Assembly: GCA_033439265.1 (NCBI GenBank)
Contig: JAVTVX010000031.1
Span: forward strand, 2,651,501-2,715,500
DNA from: Dillenia suffruticosa
Taxonomy: Eukaryota > Streptophyta > Magnoliopsida > Dilleniales > Dilleniaceae
Direction of reading: 5' to 3'
DNA length: 64,000 nucleotides
This document shows, piece by piece, positions 1 through 13,109 of this stretch; position 1 is the stretch's first letter; every line of letters starts with the position of its first letter. Both the position numbers and the translations under genes were made by a program. The notes under the pieces are model-generated. The model did no database searches, was not told the origin of the DNA, and worked only from the letters and a program-made list of their open reading frames with translations.

Positions 1-554
1 CGTTTTGACTCATCATTCTCAAGTGTTGTGGCAAAATATGAATTAGATTCATTTTATAATTTATCATATTAGCTAACTTTGCCAAACGTTCGGGAGTTCT
101 CTTAACTTTGTATCTCCCCTGGAGAATAAAAAGAGTTCGTATGATTCTCACCATATCTTAAAAAATAGGGTAAGCAACAGATTGATCACGAAACCAATCA
201 TTAAATTTTAAAATACCATTTATAATCATTATGTTCAATCATTCAATGAATTGATATTAAAAAAACAAAATTTTCACATATAAATTAATGAGTATAGAAT
301 CAAACGGGTATCGAAAAATTTAATTTAGGTAGCAAAAAATTATTAAATAATTTTATTAACACATGAACAAATTTTCAGAAATCTTTGAAACGGAAAAATA
401 AATTTTTTTTTGTAATTATTAAAGATTTTTTCAATTTAAAATCAAAAAATATTTTTCATTTCAAAAAAATAATTAAAAAATTATAGAAAAATAAAAAATA
501 TTCTAAAAATGATTCGGTGGAAATTGCTGCTGGAAGGCGCGTCTCACGAGCCTT

Positions 555-638
555 CACGTGCTGCCAGGATGTTCGGGCCCATGTGCCACGTGCCCACTCG
601 CCACGGCCACACGTGCCCACTCGCCACGGCCGCACGTG
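555..638. repeat. G-box (CACGTG) tandem repeat in a GC-rich island
   Basis: Four perfect CACGTG palindromes lie at 555-560, 587-592, 610-615 and 633-638. The last three are exactly 23 bp apart inside a tandem unit reading roughly CACGTGCCCACTCGCCACGG. The block is strongly GC-rich within very AT-rich DNA. CACGTG is the plant G-box, bound by bZIP and bHLH factors. No gene start is visible close by, so a regulatory role is only inference; it may be a transposon fragment. Confidence 0.6.
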
Positions 639-1619
639 GCCTCCACGCGCCGCCTTCCTGATGGCTGTTCCTCCCCAATTTCTGGCTACCCCCAATTTTT
701 GGATATTTTGATTCTATTGGTGGTTTTAGTGTTCTGATCAGAGGTCTAGAACTCGGCGTTTGGGGCACACACATCTAGGGCCGAGAGTGAGATTATGCTG
801 ATATCACTGCTGATGTCACTATTTGTTTTCTTCATGTAGAAAATTTTTTTTTCTACACTTCGATCATAATTTCCCTAAACAATATCTCATTCATTTCAAA
901 ACCATTTTGCATATTCTTTATATGATTAGAAAGAATTTTTAATGGAGAATCTAACCATACAAGTATTAAATTATAAAACCCATCATACAAAGAGATATAG
1001 GTATTTTTATTTTCAGTTAGAGTTTCATTTTTCTCTAAAATTACTAGACTGCATCGTTTAATTTTTGCAGAGAGAATCTTTATCATATGAGTATTCATAT
1101 ATTAAAATTTTAGACATTTTCGTTGAGAATCATTCACCGTTAATAACATTCTCAAAAAACAATGTGCTCTAACATGTGAATTTTAATATAACTCATATTT
1201 TTCATATATATAAAAAAAAAAAAGGAAACAACCATTACATTATCTGATACTAATGAAATCTTTTTCATATGATGTATACATGATTTTCATGCTTAAAAAA
1301 AAAACGAAAATCCAAGATCTAGGGTTGATCACTAACCCTTTTGATGTGCGGTCGAAAAAGCAATCACATGTGATTTGTTTTTATTTTTCGCGATCTAAAT
1401 ACTCTTGCATAAACTATATGAATGGTTACTTACAAACCCTCAACTATGAAGTTCTAATTTTTTTTTTTGTTTTCTTCCCTCTCGGCTTTGCACAAAAAAA
1501 ATGCAGAAGATGCTCATTCATTACCTAGAAGTTTTCCCACATCCTCACTTTTGATGTTGTCACAACAAAAGGGTAACTTCCTTTTGATTTTTCAAAATTC
1601 AAATGATCAAGAGGAAGTT

Positions 1620-1639
1620 GGGGGGGGGGGGGGGGGGGG
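1620..1639. repeat. Poly-G run of 20
   Basis: An uninterrupted run of 20 G is followed by a run of A. It could form a G-quadruplex on this strand. Its length is likely to vary between individuals or sequencing reads. Confidence 0.9.
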
Positions 1640-3174
1640 AAAAAAACTACTTCCCCTTGATCTTATTATTTGACTTTTAATAAAAGAGTTTGGGTTGGGT
1701 CAAATTCACGTAGACGACCCAACCTCCCCAATTTCCAACATGCATATTCAAAACAAGGTCAAATTTCTTAAAATTGTCTACAAAGCATTTTTAGATTCAT
1801 CATGACCATGAAAAGTAAGTCATTGTTTCTGTAGAAAACGGATGCAATTAACCAATGTAGTCAAACAAGTACGATCAAATTTCCCTGTAAAACGAATTGG
1901 TTGAGTTTTAGAAATTTTCAATTTTCTTCCTTAGAAAAACTTTTATTTTATTTTTTTCTTTTCCCTTAAACAAGAAAGAGAAAAAGATTTGTGAGGAGAG
2001 AAAGTGGATAAGTGACAAGTGTTTTAATAATCTAAAATTGTGTATCTTATTGGAAATATAAAGCTGAATCCTAATAATAAGATTTTTTTTATTAGGATAT
2101 GAATATTACATTATCATAATAGTTAATATTGTATGAAAATAGCGTAAATATTGTATTACTAAAATTATATTAATAAAAAAGATGACAATAATGATAGTAA
2201 GAATTATTTATGCTGTTTATAAAAGGGAAAAAAAGACAAAATTGAAATTATCTTTTATTTAGGGTAACATTAATAAATTAAGGAGGTTTATGATTTTTCG
2301 AAAAAATCACAAGCCCTTGCTCCACCTCTATTTAAATGAATATAACTTAACGTTAATGGTCGTTGTTTATACGATTGAAATTATGAATATTCGGAGTTAG
2401 AAATTATTATTTCAAATATAATAATTTTCGTAGGAGTTCTGATAATCAAGTATGAGTTCAAACTTTCTAGCATTCTTCCTTGTATATAGATAACATAAAT
2501 TTTAAATAAGGATTTTTTATTTTATTTTATTTTATTTTTGTATGTTATATAAACAAAACAGTGAAAAATGCATTCTTGGGCATATGGCACTATTGGGCTT
2601 ATGATCTTTTGAGCCACAAGAACTTGCAAATTTGAAGTTGCCTATTGGGACTATAATATTAAAATTAGAATCTGTTGCATAAATACTTTTTATAATAAGT
2701 AATTTAATATGAGAGTATAGTGAATGCTATATAAAACATATAAAATATAAAAATAAGAATATAATTTATCAAATTAATCAGATTTTTAAATATCGATGTT
2801 TAAATATAAAAAATGAATGACAAATTACCATCTATGAATTCAATAGAATATAAAACCGATGGTAAAGTTTTTAAAATTTATCACGATCCATTATATAAAA
2901 ACAAAAAAAGGGGTTAGAGTCAATTAACTTAGAATACGAGATTTGATTGATTAATTTGGAATTGGGTGGCGTTCCGATTAACTGATTTATTAGAACTACT
3001 ATAGGAATACAATTAATCTTCCATGTATGGAAGATATGAAGGTTTTACCTTAGTAGTCCAAGTTATTCAGCTTTTCTACTCCATTTTGGTCTTTTTCTCT
3101 TTACTTTTCTGTGAATTCTTTCTTAGTGCCTGTAATTCATTTACTAGGGTGATTTCATTATTCTATAGAGAGGG

Positions 3175-3198
3175 AGAGGGAGAGAGAGAGAGAGAGAA
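3175..3198. repeat. GA microsatellite
   Basis: A (GA)n run with a few GGGAGA interruptions. It is not in a recognisable gene. Confidence 0.85.
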
Positions 3199-4038
3199 TC
3201 ATAACAATGGCTTTAGAAGGCATGGGGATCTGCCCAAGAAGAGAGTGAAGGAGGACAATCCATGTGCAAGAGCTTAATACTCAAGGCAACATACTTAATT
3301 CCATGAGGGCATGTATTCTCTGTAGCATCTTCTGCATACCCTGAATTTTTTTGGTTAATGGTCAATGGATGATGCATAAGAATAACCCAAAAAGAAGAAA
3401 AAAAAAAAAGAGAGACAGAGAGAGAGAGAAAAGCAATATGACATGTGAAGAAATAGAAATTGAGTATTTTTTAATTAAAAAATTAATGTATATTTAAAAT
3501 TGATGGACCCTAAAATTTGAAATTAAAGATTAATTTGTTATTGTAATAGATATTTAAAAATCTCAAATATCTCATAACTATTTTTTATTAATATCAATTA
3601 AAAAATTATGAATCCAAGATTCGTTATCTAATAATTATCACGCTTCTTATTAGTTACTATATTATTTACCTTATTTTTGAATTTAGAAAAAAAAATTTTT
3701 TTGGGTATAAATTTATCTGTTTTGATGTTATGAGTATTTGAAGATTATAATTATTTTTTAATTTATGGAAATGAAATGATATTTAAATGAAATAAAATAA
3801 AGTGGAAAAGAAATATGAGAAAGGTTTTCTTTTCTTTTTTTTTTTTTTTTAAAAGAAAGAAATGAAATAAAGTAATAGCCTTTTCCGCTAAGAAGTTGAA
3901 GCGCTGGGTGGGGGCGTGGGCGGCCCCTACACTACAGCATATATGTATACTCATTTCGCAACGGCTCCAATCTAACGTCTCTCTGCATCTCACCCAACTC
4001 ACAAAGGGAAAAGAAAGTGGAAAGTCCAAAAGCCTCGG

Positions 4039-4076
<38 letters not shown>
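4039..4076. repeat. CT microsatellite in the probable RING gene leader
   Basis: A (CT)n run of about 38 bases with one A interruption, 420 bases before the chosen ATG. Pyrimidine-rich CT stretches are common in plant core promoters and 5' leaders, so this probably lies in or next to the transcribed leader of the RING gene. Confidence 0.75.
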
Positions 4077-4496
4077 TATTCTGATTTCGTCCAATCTACG
4101 ATTTCCTTTCCTTTGATAGTGTTATGGGTATCAGCAATTTTAGCTAATTACCTCTCCGTAAGGAATAAGCGGTTTCATTGGCATTTGACACTGCTAAATA
4201 TAGTCAGAACCATTTGTCATTTACGCGTGAAAACCTTGTTTGATTTGGGATTGTTAGGCTTCCTCCTTCCCCCCTCCATTCTTCGGGTTTTGGATAGAGA
4301 GAGAGAGAGAGAGATTGATGGGTTAGTTTTGGATAGAGGGTGATGGATGCTGCGCGTCTGTTTGTTTTTAATATGTATTTTCATTTATGTTTGGGCATCC
4401 AATGTGGTCTTTTGTGATCACAGGATTTTGATTAATTGCCCAGAAGCGGAAGAAGAAGAGTTGAATCAAGCTTATTCCGATTCTGATTCGAGCAAG

Positions 4497-7400
4497 ATGG
4501 CGTTTCAGGTGGAAACATCTCCATTTGGGTACGTCTTGAAAGATCACAATTACCACAATCGACGCCAACCACTACAGGACAAATGCAGAGACAGAGAATC
4601 TGCTGCATTCCAGAAAAACTTGAAAGAACTTGTCAGAGATTTTGATTACCCAACACGCAACGAAAACTCCCTTCATCAACATTGTGGCAATCCCAATCTG
4701 AAATGCTGGGTCAGCGAAGAACAGAAGCACAAGCATCGCCTTACCCCTCAAATGGCCACAGATTCCGTTCACATTCACAACAACAAGGCTGCCAGCAGTG
4801 AAGAAGATTCTGTGCCAATGAGTCCAAGACAGTCGAGAATTTTAGAGAGATGGGCAGCCAGGCAGGCTCGTGAAATGGTAACAACCATTGAGAGAAAGAC
4901 CCAAGAGGCGGAACTCATGGCTCTCTCCAATGCTCAGCCCGTCTCCACAAGGGCTTCTGCATTGAGGAAGGACTCCTCAACAACTCAATCTGAGGTCCGG
5001 ACTGTGGGAACCTCTTCCCTTGTTCAAAAGTGGAAGGATTTTGAAGCCGAGGCGAAGCTGAATCGATCCAGCAGTACCAATTCCAACAATTCAGGCACTA
5101 GCAATAACAGCAAGAACAATTCGTCTTATGATGAACCTCCCAAAAACTCCTCTTCTAATGACGATGCATGCAAGGATTGGGAGTCGGATAGAATGGCTAC
5201 CGCTGATTTGGTTTCTTCATCACAGGATAATGATACTGCTGAAAGCGAAACGCTTAGGGTGGCTGACATTATTAGGAGATGGACAAACGGTAGATATCCT
5301 TCTTGGATCGATGATAATGATTCTGTGAATTCTACAAGGGCTGAAACCATGGACAGACAGGGTGGCTCTTCAACCATACAAGTTCAAGCGGTGAGCTCTC
5401 CTCGCATCAGAGGGAGACAAGCATTTAAGGATCTACTGACGCAAATACAGCAAGATAGGCAAAGGGAGCTCGACCAGATAGTGGATCTTCATGCTGTTTC
5501 AAGGTTTTCACATCGCGGCCGCATTCAGGTATATTATCTCCTTTTCTTTTTCTCAGCATTACTTATTTACTTGACATTTCCTCAAATTTCCTAGGCCTAA
5601 GAATCTACATATTTTTATAATATGCAGTCTTGTCTTCGATTAAGATCTCTGCACTGCAGAACAATAAACCTGGTTCCACCTCGTCCAAGGCTAACATCAT
5701 CCAAATCTGAAACTGGATGCCAGGGATCTAGCATCATGCTTCTAAGGTACCTTCATTATTTCTCTTCTGATTTAGCCATACCATGGAAATAAGGAAATGA
5801 ATGTTTGGCCTCTGCCATCCTTGATATGACCTATCCATCCACATCGTTGGCCATTGATTAAAACTTACCTTGCCAGCTACCCTATCTACTGATCAGTTTG
5901 GCATAGATTGGATACTCGTTTGATTCATGAATTACTATATGGAACATGATAACTGAAAGTTTTAAGCTATTGTCTTGTGTATATTCTTCTTCCTACCATG
6001 CTAAGTTCTGAAGTAGTTAGCTCAAGCATTTTGTTGCCAAACATGGACTCAGAAAAGAGAAGCCTAAATTTGGTTGGCAGGTCCCATGACAAACTAGTCC
6101 AATCCTGTACAAAAGTTTGAACTGTTGAAAGTTTTCAAAAATAAAGCAAACGCCGTTGAATGGCTAATTCACTGACTTGGGAAACCTGCAAACTCCTTAC
6201 AGGGAAAGATTTAGCACAGCAGCTGGCAATGATGTCGTTAAAACATTACAAAATCCACAGGCGGGGATTGCAATTAACACTAGCTTTTCAGAAAGCACTT
6301 TAACTTCCAATAGGCCAAAAGAAGAGAATCAACATCAGGAAAATAAAACTTCCGGGAAGCAGAGCACACCCCTGGAACCGCTGCCAATTGCACATCAATT
6401 TCAAGTTGATGAAGAAGCTAATGCTGTTTCAAAAGTTACACAGCAACAGAGAAGTTCTGATGCTCACAACATTGATTCACGAGACACTGAAAGTACAATA
6501 GAGGCTCTTGATGTTCTGAAACAAAGGATGATTGCCGCAGCATTTGCAACAACAGAGGACATCAATGAAGACAAAATAGAAGAAGAAGAAGAAGAAGAAG
6601 AAGAAGAAGAAGAAGAAGAAGATTATTATGATGATGATGATGATGTTGATGATGATGATGATGATGATGATGACAAAGAAGATGACGATGATCATGTTGT
6701 TGTTGCTGCTGCTGCTGCTGATAATGATGATGGTGAAGTAGGAGAGGAAGAAGGAGAAGTTGAAGATGCCTACGACCAGCCATGTACAAGAAACAATCTG
6801 GATTGGTTGAATGATATATCTCGTCCACGAGAATACTGGGCAAATCTAAGGCAAGAATGGTACCAAAAGGTGCTCGAATCTATATCAGACAATGATGAGA
6901 TACGTCTACTCCTACAAAGGTATAACAAACTTGTTTGATTAGCATAATATTTGGAACTTGAAAATTATTATGTATGTAATTTAGGGGTATTTTGTTTCTG
7001 GAAAACCATTTTTTCTTCTGAGGTTAGAGTTTGACAACATCGTTTCACAGTTTGTGTTTTGTCTGATTTATGTTTTCTGAATGCAGAAGAAGAGTCTCAA
7101 ATATGCTAGCAAGTGACTTCAAACAGAAAATGGAAAAATTAATTATGTCTTCTGTCCAAAGACAGATTTATCCAGATAAAGAGGAAAGTTGGACTGCGGA
7201 AATACGAGAAGGAGAAGAAGAGGAAGAAAACAGAGATGAAGCTGTAGATAGAGAGGAGGAAGAAGAGCAAGTAGTAGAAGAAGATGATGATAAAGAGAGC
7301 CCCCATGTAAGTCAATATCATGAAGTCAGTGATGATTCTGGTCCAACAGAATCTTCGTCACAGCGAAGTTCACAATCTCAATTAAGTTTATGGAGCCTTT

Positions 7401-8346
7401 ACCAGGATGATGACAATGACTGTGGTGATCATTCTGCTCAAGTTGCCTCCACATCTGTGGAACCACCTTCTCCCACAGCTCAGTCATGCTATCAGGATGC
7501 ACATCAATTCTCCTTTCTCACAAATCATTCTTCTGTGGTAAGTCTTCTTCATCCTGCCCACGATATATGACACAGTAGATCGTCAAAGATTTTGTCTGTT
7601 GAGAGTGTTTTCTTTGTGTTTACAGGAAATGCAATTAATACATGACATGAGAGGGCACATAGAGCAACTCCATCAAGAGATGGCAGAGCTAAGAAAAACA
7701 ATAAAGAGCATGCAGGTCAAGTTGCAGAACACTATCAAGCAGGGGGTTGTGGATTCTGTAAGGCATTCTGGTGAGTTGAGACAGATAAGCCATCCCAGTG
7801 TGCATCAGGGTCAAATGCACACCACTTTGGCATATTTCGAGGGTTTTCACGAAAACAATACGTACTTGCACAGAACTGTTTCCGGAAATGGGTTCACGAA
7901 ATTGGTATACACCAATTTGCAGCTGCCAATAGTTGTGATTAAATGATTCCTGGACAGCAATTTTTACCATTAATGTGTCAAAATCAACTAGCTAAACCTA
8001 ATATTTATATCACTGCTAAAAGATGCTTTCTATTTATGATTGTAGTTCAAGGGGAAGAAGAAGACTGGACCAAAAGGGCACCACCGAGGAAAGGCAATTG
8101 CTGTATCTGCTGTGAAATGAAAGTCGACTCCCTTTTATATAGGTAATTTTGATGCTAAGCTTTGACGTTCAATATTACCTGCAATGCGTATCTTTTGTTT
8201 AATGAAAACTTATTTTAATCTTCAATAGGTGTGGGCATATGTGTACCTGTTTTAAATGTGCGCATGAGTTGCAATGGAGCAGCGGAAACTGTCCAATATG
8301 TCGGGTTCCAATTTTGGACATTGTTCGGGCATACACTGATTCATGA
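4497..8346 (+). CDS. RING-finger (C3HC4) protein, probable E3 ubiquitin ligase, 7 exons
   Basis: Exons by splice sites and frame: 4497-5528, 5628-5746, 6203-6919, 7087-7537, 7626-7770, 8046-8142, 8229-8346. All introns are GT-AG, and the product is about 892 aa. The ATG at 4497 is chosen because the family-like N-terminus (MAFQVETSPFGYVLKDHN) begins there; the frame stays open upstream, but into leader sequence. Visible parts: an Arg-rich ILERWAARQAREM motif (about residues 115-127), a Ser/Asn-rich stretch, a conserved segment around residues 305-344 ending HRGRIQ, an acidic E/D tract (about 510-548), a coiled-coil-like helix (about 773-820) and a C-terminal RING (about 840-878) with CxxC, CGH, CxxC and CPIC ligands. 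It resembles the Arabidopsis At5g04460 type of large RING protein. Ligase activity is inferred from the RING; substrates are unknown. There is no lesion in the reading frame. Confidence 0.92.
6579..6720 (+). repeat. In-frame GAA/GAT/GCT trinucleotide repeats coding an acidic tract
   Basis: Within exon 3 of the RING gene, 14 GAA/GAA-like Glu codons run from 6579 to 6620. They are followed by long GAT Asp runs to about 6695, then GTT and GCT codons (Val, Ala). All runs are multiples of three, so length changes would keep the frame. The product is a near-pure acidic linker of about 40 residues ahead of the coiled coil and RING. Confidence 0.9.
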
Positions 8347-10700
8347 ACTGTAGTGCTAAACGAGTTCTTGCTCCAGAGGACCGTGTCGTCTTCCTAAATA
8401 ACTAATTTTCCAATTACTTACGGGAACAGGAACCTTCATTAAGAGTTTGATTTTTTAATTTAACTACCAGTAGAAGATCCTAACAAGTGACATATCTCTT
8501 CTTTTTTTTTTTGGTGAAGCTGATGATTATGTAGCTATCTATAGAAGCAAATCTTCGTACAAGCAAAATAACTTGTTTTATATTTGAAGAGACTTTTTTT
8601 TCCTCACAGACTGGCTGATACATGAGAAAAATCAAAAATGGAATAGAGAAACTCAATACCAAGCAAGAAGAACGTGCAGTCACTGAAATGATTGCAATTA
8701 TCTAAGCCGTCACAGAACATTAGCTGCAAGGACCCTTTTTCAAGTTTGCATGTACCAAGCCATTGAGATGTCTCTTCTTCTTAAAGAAGCAAGAAGAAGC
8801 TCTTTGAGATGTCTCTTCTTAATAGCCGTCATAGGCTATTAATGGACCCTTCATGATGCTGTAATGCTGTAATCACAAGAAAATTATGTAAATAGAGTAG
8901 AATGTGATCCATTTGTTGACCTCATGATAACACGTTTCCCTTTAGGTCCCTTTTTAGTTCGCCGGGTAGGGTTCGCTTATTTGGAGTGCGTTCCTCAACC
9001 GGCTCCTTTTCTGTGCACCCACTTGCTTAGAATGCTTGTTAGCAAATTATAGCCATGCCCGTTTCAGCCCGGTTTAGACTTTAGACAGTACCGTGAATGC
9101 GTCTTCTATGCTTTGATTTGAAGTAGGGCGTACAGGAAGCCTTTTTTTTTCTTTTGGGAATCTGCTATAGTGTACCGTGTAACTTATTTTCTTCCTTATG
9201 CTCATTTTCTACATTCAATTGTCCTTCTTGGAAGGAATTTGGAATATAGCTGTGGTTTTGAGATTTCATTACTTTTTTTTTTTGGTAAGCGAGATTTCAT
9301 TAGTTTGAAGACCCCCGATGGCCATAAACAATATGGAGAGGAGCAAGGCATAATGCAAGCCTTTAAGATACATAGATGTCTACCCCAATAACTCTGGGCA
9401 GCGGCCGCACCATGCTCAAAATTTTTCCATGACTTTTAATTAAAATGCAAAAAATCATTTTCTGGGTGCATGCATCTTTCAGATACATTCCATTGTTCAA
9501 TCTTCTCATATCAAACTGTAATGTAAAATTATTAGTAATAACAAACTTAGAAAACTGAAGTAGGCAAGTCTGACCCTTCTCTTTTTGTCAAGAAAGCACC
9601 CTATGCAAAGTGAAAATGTCATAAGTGCAGGGTTGTTTCTCCAATGAACCGCGAAACTGATTGAGGTGTCAAATAATTGCATACCTCTCTCTCTGTGCAT
9701 CCATCTGCAGTTTAGATGGGCCAAGTTTTTGATCAACTTGGAGGACGGAAAAGCTGGCCAAGATAGACAGGTGGGCTACTCTGGGTTTTAGACCTGAAGA
9801 AGCTGGGAACACTATGACTGCGGGCATATCAATGGAGTGGGGTTTATCCTCATGAATAACGGTGACTGAGCAGGAGATGCCAAGTTGCAGAGGTCCCGTT
9901 GCCCTTTAGGATAAGGGCAAAAAGCACCCGACAACCCCGTAAACATTATTGGTTAGGGTCACTGTCATCCAGAATTCTAACACAGAAAGATGTGCTATCA
10001 GCAAAGGTCCACCCTGTCCCCATTTGATGACACTTTGTCATCCTGCACTCAACCAGCGCATATGCAGCTCCTATCTAATTTATGAATCCACTAGAATCTT
10101 GTGACATTTCCATGTCTAGTTTTCAAGAGGAGGGGGTCTACACATTCACCATTTGCTTTTCAGTCGGTTTGGAACTAACCAGTCTCCTTTTTTTTTTTTG
10201 GGGGCGCCGTGGAACATTTTCCCATCAACCCGTATTGAACTCATGTTCCGAATAATCCGATTTAAATCGCGGTCAGGTCTCTTTTCTGGAGGGAGTTTTT
10301 CTTATATAATTTTTTTCATTCTTAAAATTCAAACTAGTTTCCTTTTGATTCTTTGCAAAAACTTGTTTACTCTACAATTGGTGCATAATTGCATAACAAA
10401 AGATGCTCAAATAACAAAATGCATTATGTTTGATGCTATTTTTTCACCCTCAATATTAAAAACTAAATATCAAACTATTATTACCAAAAATCAATTCTCT
10501 CGAATATAATTTCAACTTGGTGTCAATCACACCCTCTTAAATGTTATGTCCTCACGGCAATACCTTGTCGGATGGTAAGACTAGCAATGGCCATAAATAA
10601 GCCCTTGACAATATGACCTCTACTTCTTCTTAGACTACATAATTTTGGTTTTTAAACCTCCATTGCCTCATATGTGAAAATCCGTTAAGTATGCGAATTG
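8347..10700. other. Intergenic region downstream of the RING gene
   Basis: The first part should be the 3' UTR and terminator of the RING gene. Around 8765-8860 a direct repeat GAGATGTCTCTTCTT occurs twice, followed by a perfect small hairpin AATAGCC-GTCATA-GGCTATT. From about 8940 to 10140 the base composition is less AT-rich, but I recognise no protein or RNA gene there. From 10150 it grades into the leader/LTR-like sequence of a copia relic. Confidence 0.5.
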
Positions 10701-12960
10701 TATCATGTAATAAAATAGTGACATAAAAATTGTTTCCATGAAAATTGGTATCTGATTACTAATTTTGTTGAATTTGGATGCACACACGCGAAAGCGTAAT
10801 AAAATTTTTAGAATAATAAAAGTTTGAATTTTCGGATATATCTGGATGAGTAAATTGTAGAAAAATTTAGAAACCACGAATCCTTTTCGAACGATCTCAC
10901 TGTCAGAATGATAACCATACTGTGCGAGTTATCACAGCAGTACTATAAACACCGCAATCTATAATCTAGTGACGAAAACGACATGAGAAAATTCTCTATG
11001 CAGAATTTTTCACGAACCCTCTTTTTAGAGAAAAAAAATGTTTTCTCTCTCAAACTTAGATCTCAATTGTACTGTGTGCTAAAAATGTTTAACTCTAATT
11101 TACTTTTCATTTCAAAAGTTAATTATTCTCTCATAACCACACAAGAAAACAATATTAATGCTTGTAGCTTATAATTGGGAGATTATGAAAAGTGAGATAA
11201 TGGGTTTGACAGTTCATTATTCTCAATTTCCGTCTTTGGGGTTTCCCAAAGTAAATGCCCCACATGGGCATTACTTCCTTCATCTCCTATTTATATATGA
11301 GGATATTTTTATCCGTCACAAGATCATAATTCATACTATCTTTCACATCACCCTACTAGATTTTTATACAGGATTGGGTGTCGCGCGACTAGCGAGTACG
11401 CTTGTAAATAAAAACTTCTCGATATACTTGTTAGGATAATCGAGAAGTCACCGTTAATATCAAAAAGTCTCGCTGTACCCCAAACTCAACACAATTATAT
11501 CTATCGAGACACTTTTATCATCGAAAGTGATCCCTAATTTTTGCTCGACTGTGTATTTACTATTACGTTCGTATCCCAATATGAATAAACATAACAGACT
11601 GGTCGGTGAATACAATACAATGATATAATGTAGATTGGTCTTCCTTTTCCCAAACTCGAATCATCGGTCTCAATTCAGTTGTTTTCCTAGACCTGCCGCT
11701 TAGATCTTAATTTATCTTCCGAACCATAAGTAAATAGATTAAAGAACCAAACACTGAATCGAGATTTTTAGAAACAGTCGAAAGTAATAAGGGTACTTGA
11801 GATCCCACCCAATGGATCTCGAGTTTCACACAGTGGGAATGGGGATCATGATTAGATTATTGTCTCATATAATAACTTCTACTATCCATAGTTATCTTAT
11901 CACATGCGGTATGAAACGCGTGTCACAGTATAATCCTTAATCTTTCAAAAGAGCATATGTTAGATTTTTCTAATAGTGTATAGATATGAGATTCAATTTA
12001 CACATAATACTCTATCCAGAGATCTCAGAGAAAGTGTCTCAGAGACAATATCACTAAACGAATGTGATATTTGAAATCTCAAATATGGCTATTTACACGC
12101 AACATGAATGTGGGCATTTCCATGTCAGTCATATCTCAGATGACTTCATCCTGAACACATATGAGGACGACTTATATTCTAGCAGGGTCACTCTCAATGC
12201 CTCTTACGACTAGAAATCGTCTCATCCTCATTCACTTAGAGCTAGAGGTGGTTACTCGTGTGAGAAGGTCAATCTCACCTGCGTGACATTTCTTTTATCA
12301 CATTAATGTATATATGATCGAAAACTTGTGTATTATTTAAGAAAAATAATAACTCAAGTGTAACTAAATAATGCATAAAAATCATATACAATGTAATAAG
12401 TATCACATCGTTAATTCAATACAAAATAAAAAATTTCAAAATATGTCCACACCCAATGACTCTCTATATGTTACAAACGACTCTAGCGATAGATTTGGTG
12501 AAGAGGTCAGCCACCATACTGTGTGTCGAAATGTACTTGACGGTCATTTCACCATTCTCAATGATGTCTCTTATAAAATTATATCCAGTATCAATGTGTT
12601 TGGTCTTACTATGATATTTGGGGTCTCAAGTATAAGCTATAGCAGCCTGATTATCATAGTAGATTATCACCGGTCTCTCACTATCAGCCGCAATGCCTAA
12701 ACCATCCAATAGTCTCCGGAACCAAACATTTTCTTGAACTACGACTAAACAAGTTACGAATTCAGTTTCTAGCATATATAGAGTTATACATGTTTGTTTC
12801 TTACTATTCTAAAAAATAGCACCACCATTGAGTAAAAAGACAAAACCTAACGTCGATTTGCATTTATCCAGATCACCACCTCATCAGCATCTGAATATCC
12901 TATAAGGTACAAATTTCCTTCTCCACGACACAAGGAATAGCTCTCCAGTGATCCCTTTTA
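10700..12960 (-). mobile_element. Decayed Ty1/copia retrotransposon: RNase H end plus probable 3' LTR
   Basis: On the minus strand, 12960 to 12420 encodes the end of a copia polyprotein. From 12420 down to about 10700 there is long non-coding sequence with no open frame, in the place expected for the 3' LTR. The LTR borders are not fixed: I could not find a second LTR copy or a target duplication. The upstream RT and integrase are missing, and recognisable pol sequence stops near 12960, about 115 bp before the Helitron end at 13077. Confidence 0.65.
12420..12960 (-). pseudogene. Ty1/copia RNase H fragment (broken)
   Basis: Read on the minus strand, the sequence gives, across stops and frame changes, the usual copia RNase H landmarks: a GYSDAD motif near 12890-12905, a segment like LNGG..ISW, a CDNQAAIAY-like stretch near 12640-12660, an HIDTRYNFIR-like stretch near 12575-12605, and a VADLFTKS motif near 12485-12510. 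RNase H removes the RNA template during reverse transcription. Several in-frame stops show the copy is dead. Confidence 0.8.
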
Positions 12961-13076
12961 ATTGTAAAATAATATTTTCTAAAGATTAAGTATTGATATT
13001 TTATTTCCAAAGTTGTCGATCAGATCACTAAATTACTTTAATCGTTCTTTTAAGTTGTACCAAACTTATTATCCTA

Positions 13077-13109
13077 CTAGGAGGTATACACCGCGCGATG
13101 CGCGGTGTA
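13077..13109 (-). other. Helitron 3' terminus: hairpin and CTAG end
   Basis: The stem TACACCGCGC (13087-13096) pairs perfectly with GCGCGGTGTA (13100-13109) around a 3-nt loop. Six bases separate it from CTAG at 13077-13080. The hairpin is the presumed termination signal for rolling-circle transfer, and CTAG is the cleavage end. The outside base gives the expected T on the minus strand. Confidence 0.9.

Larger units (their letters stand above)
1..4020. other. AT-rich intergenic region
   Basis: No coding region is recognisable here. Open frames are short, low in complexity and match no family I know. Visible inside it are a CpG-rich G-box repeat near 550-640, a 20-base G run at 1620-1639, a GA microsatellite at 3175-3198, and long A/T-rich stretches. 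The last few hundred bases lead into the RING gene and probably hold its promoter. Confidence 0.6.

Noticed and set aside
6477-6843. Minus-strand open frames rich in Ile/Phe or His/Leu
   Set aside because: They are the antisense of the GAA/GAT codon repeats in exon 3 of the RING gene.
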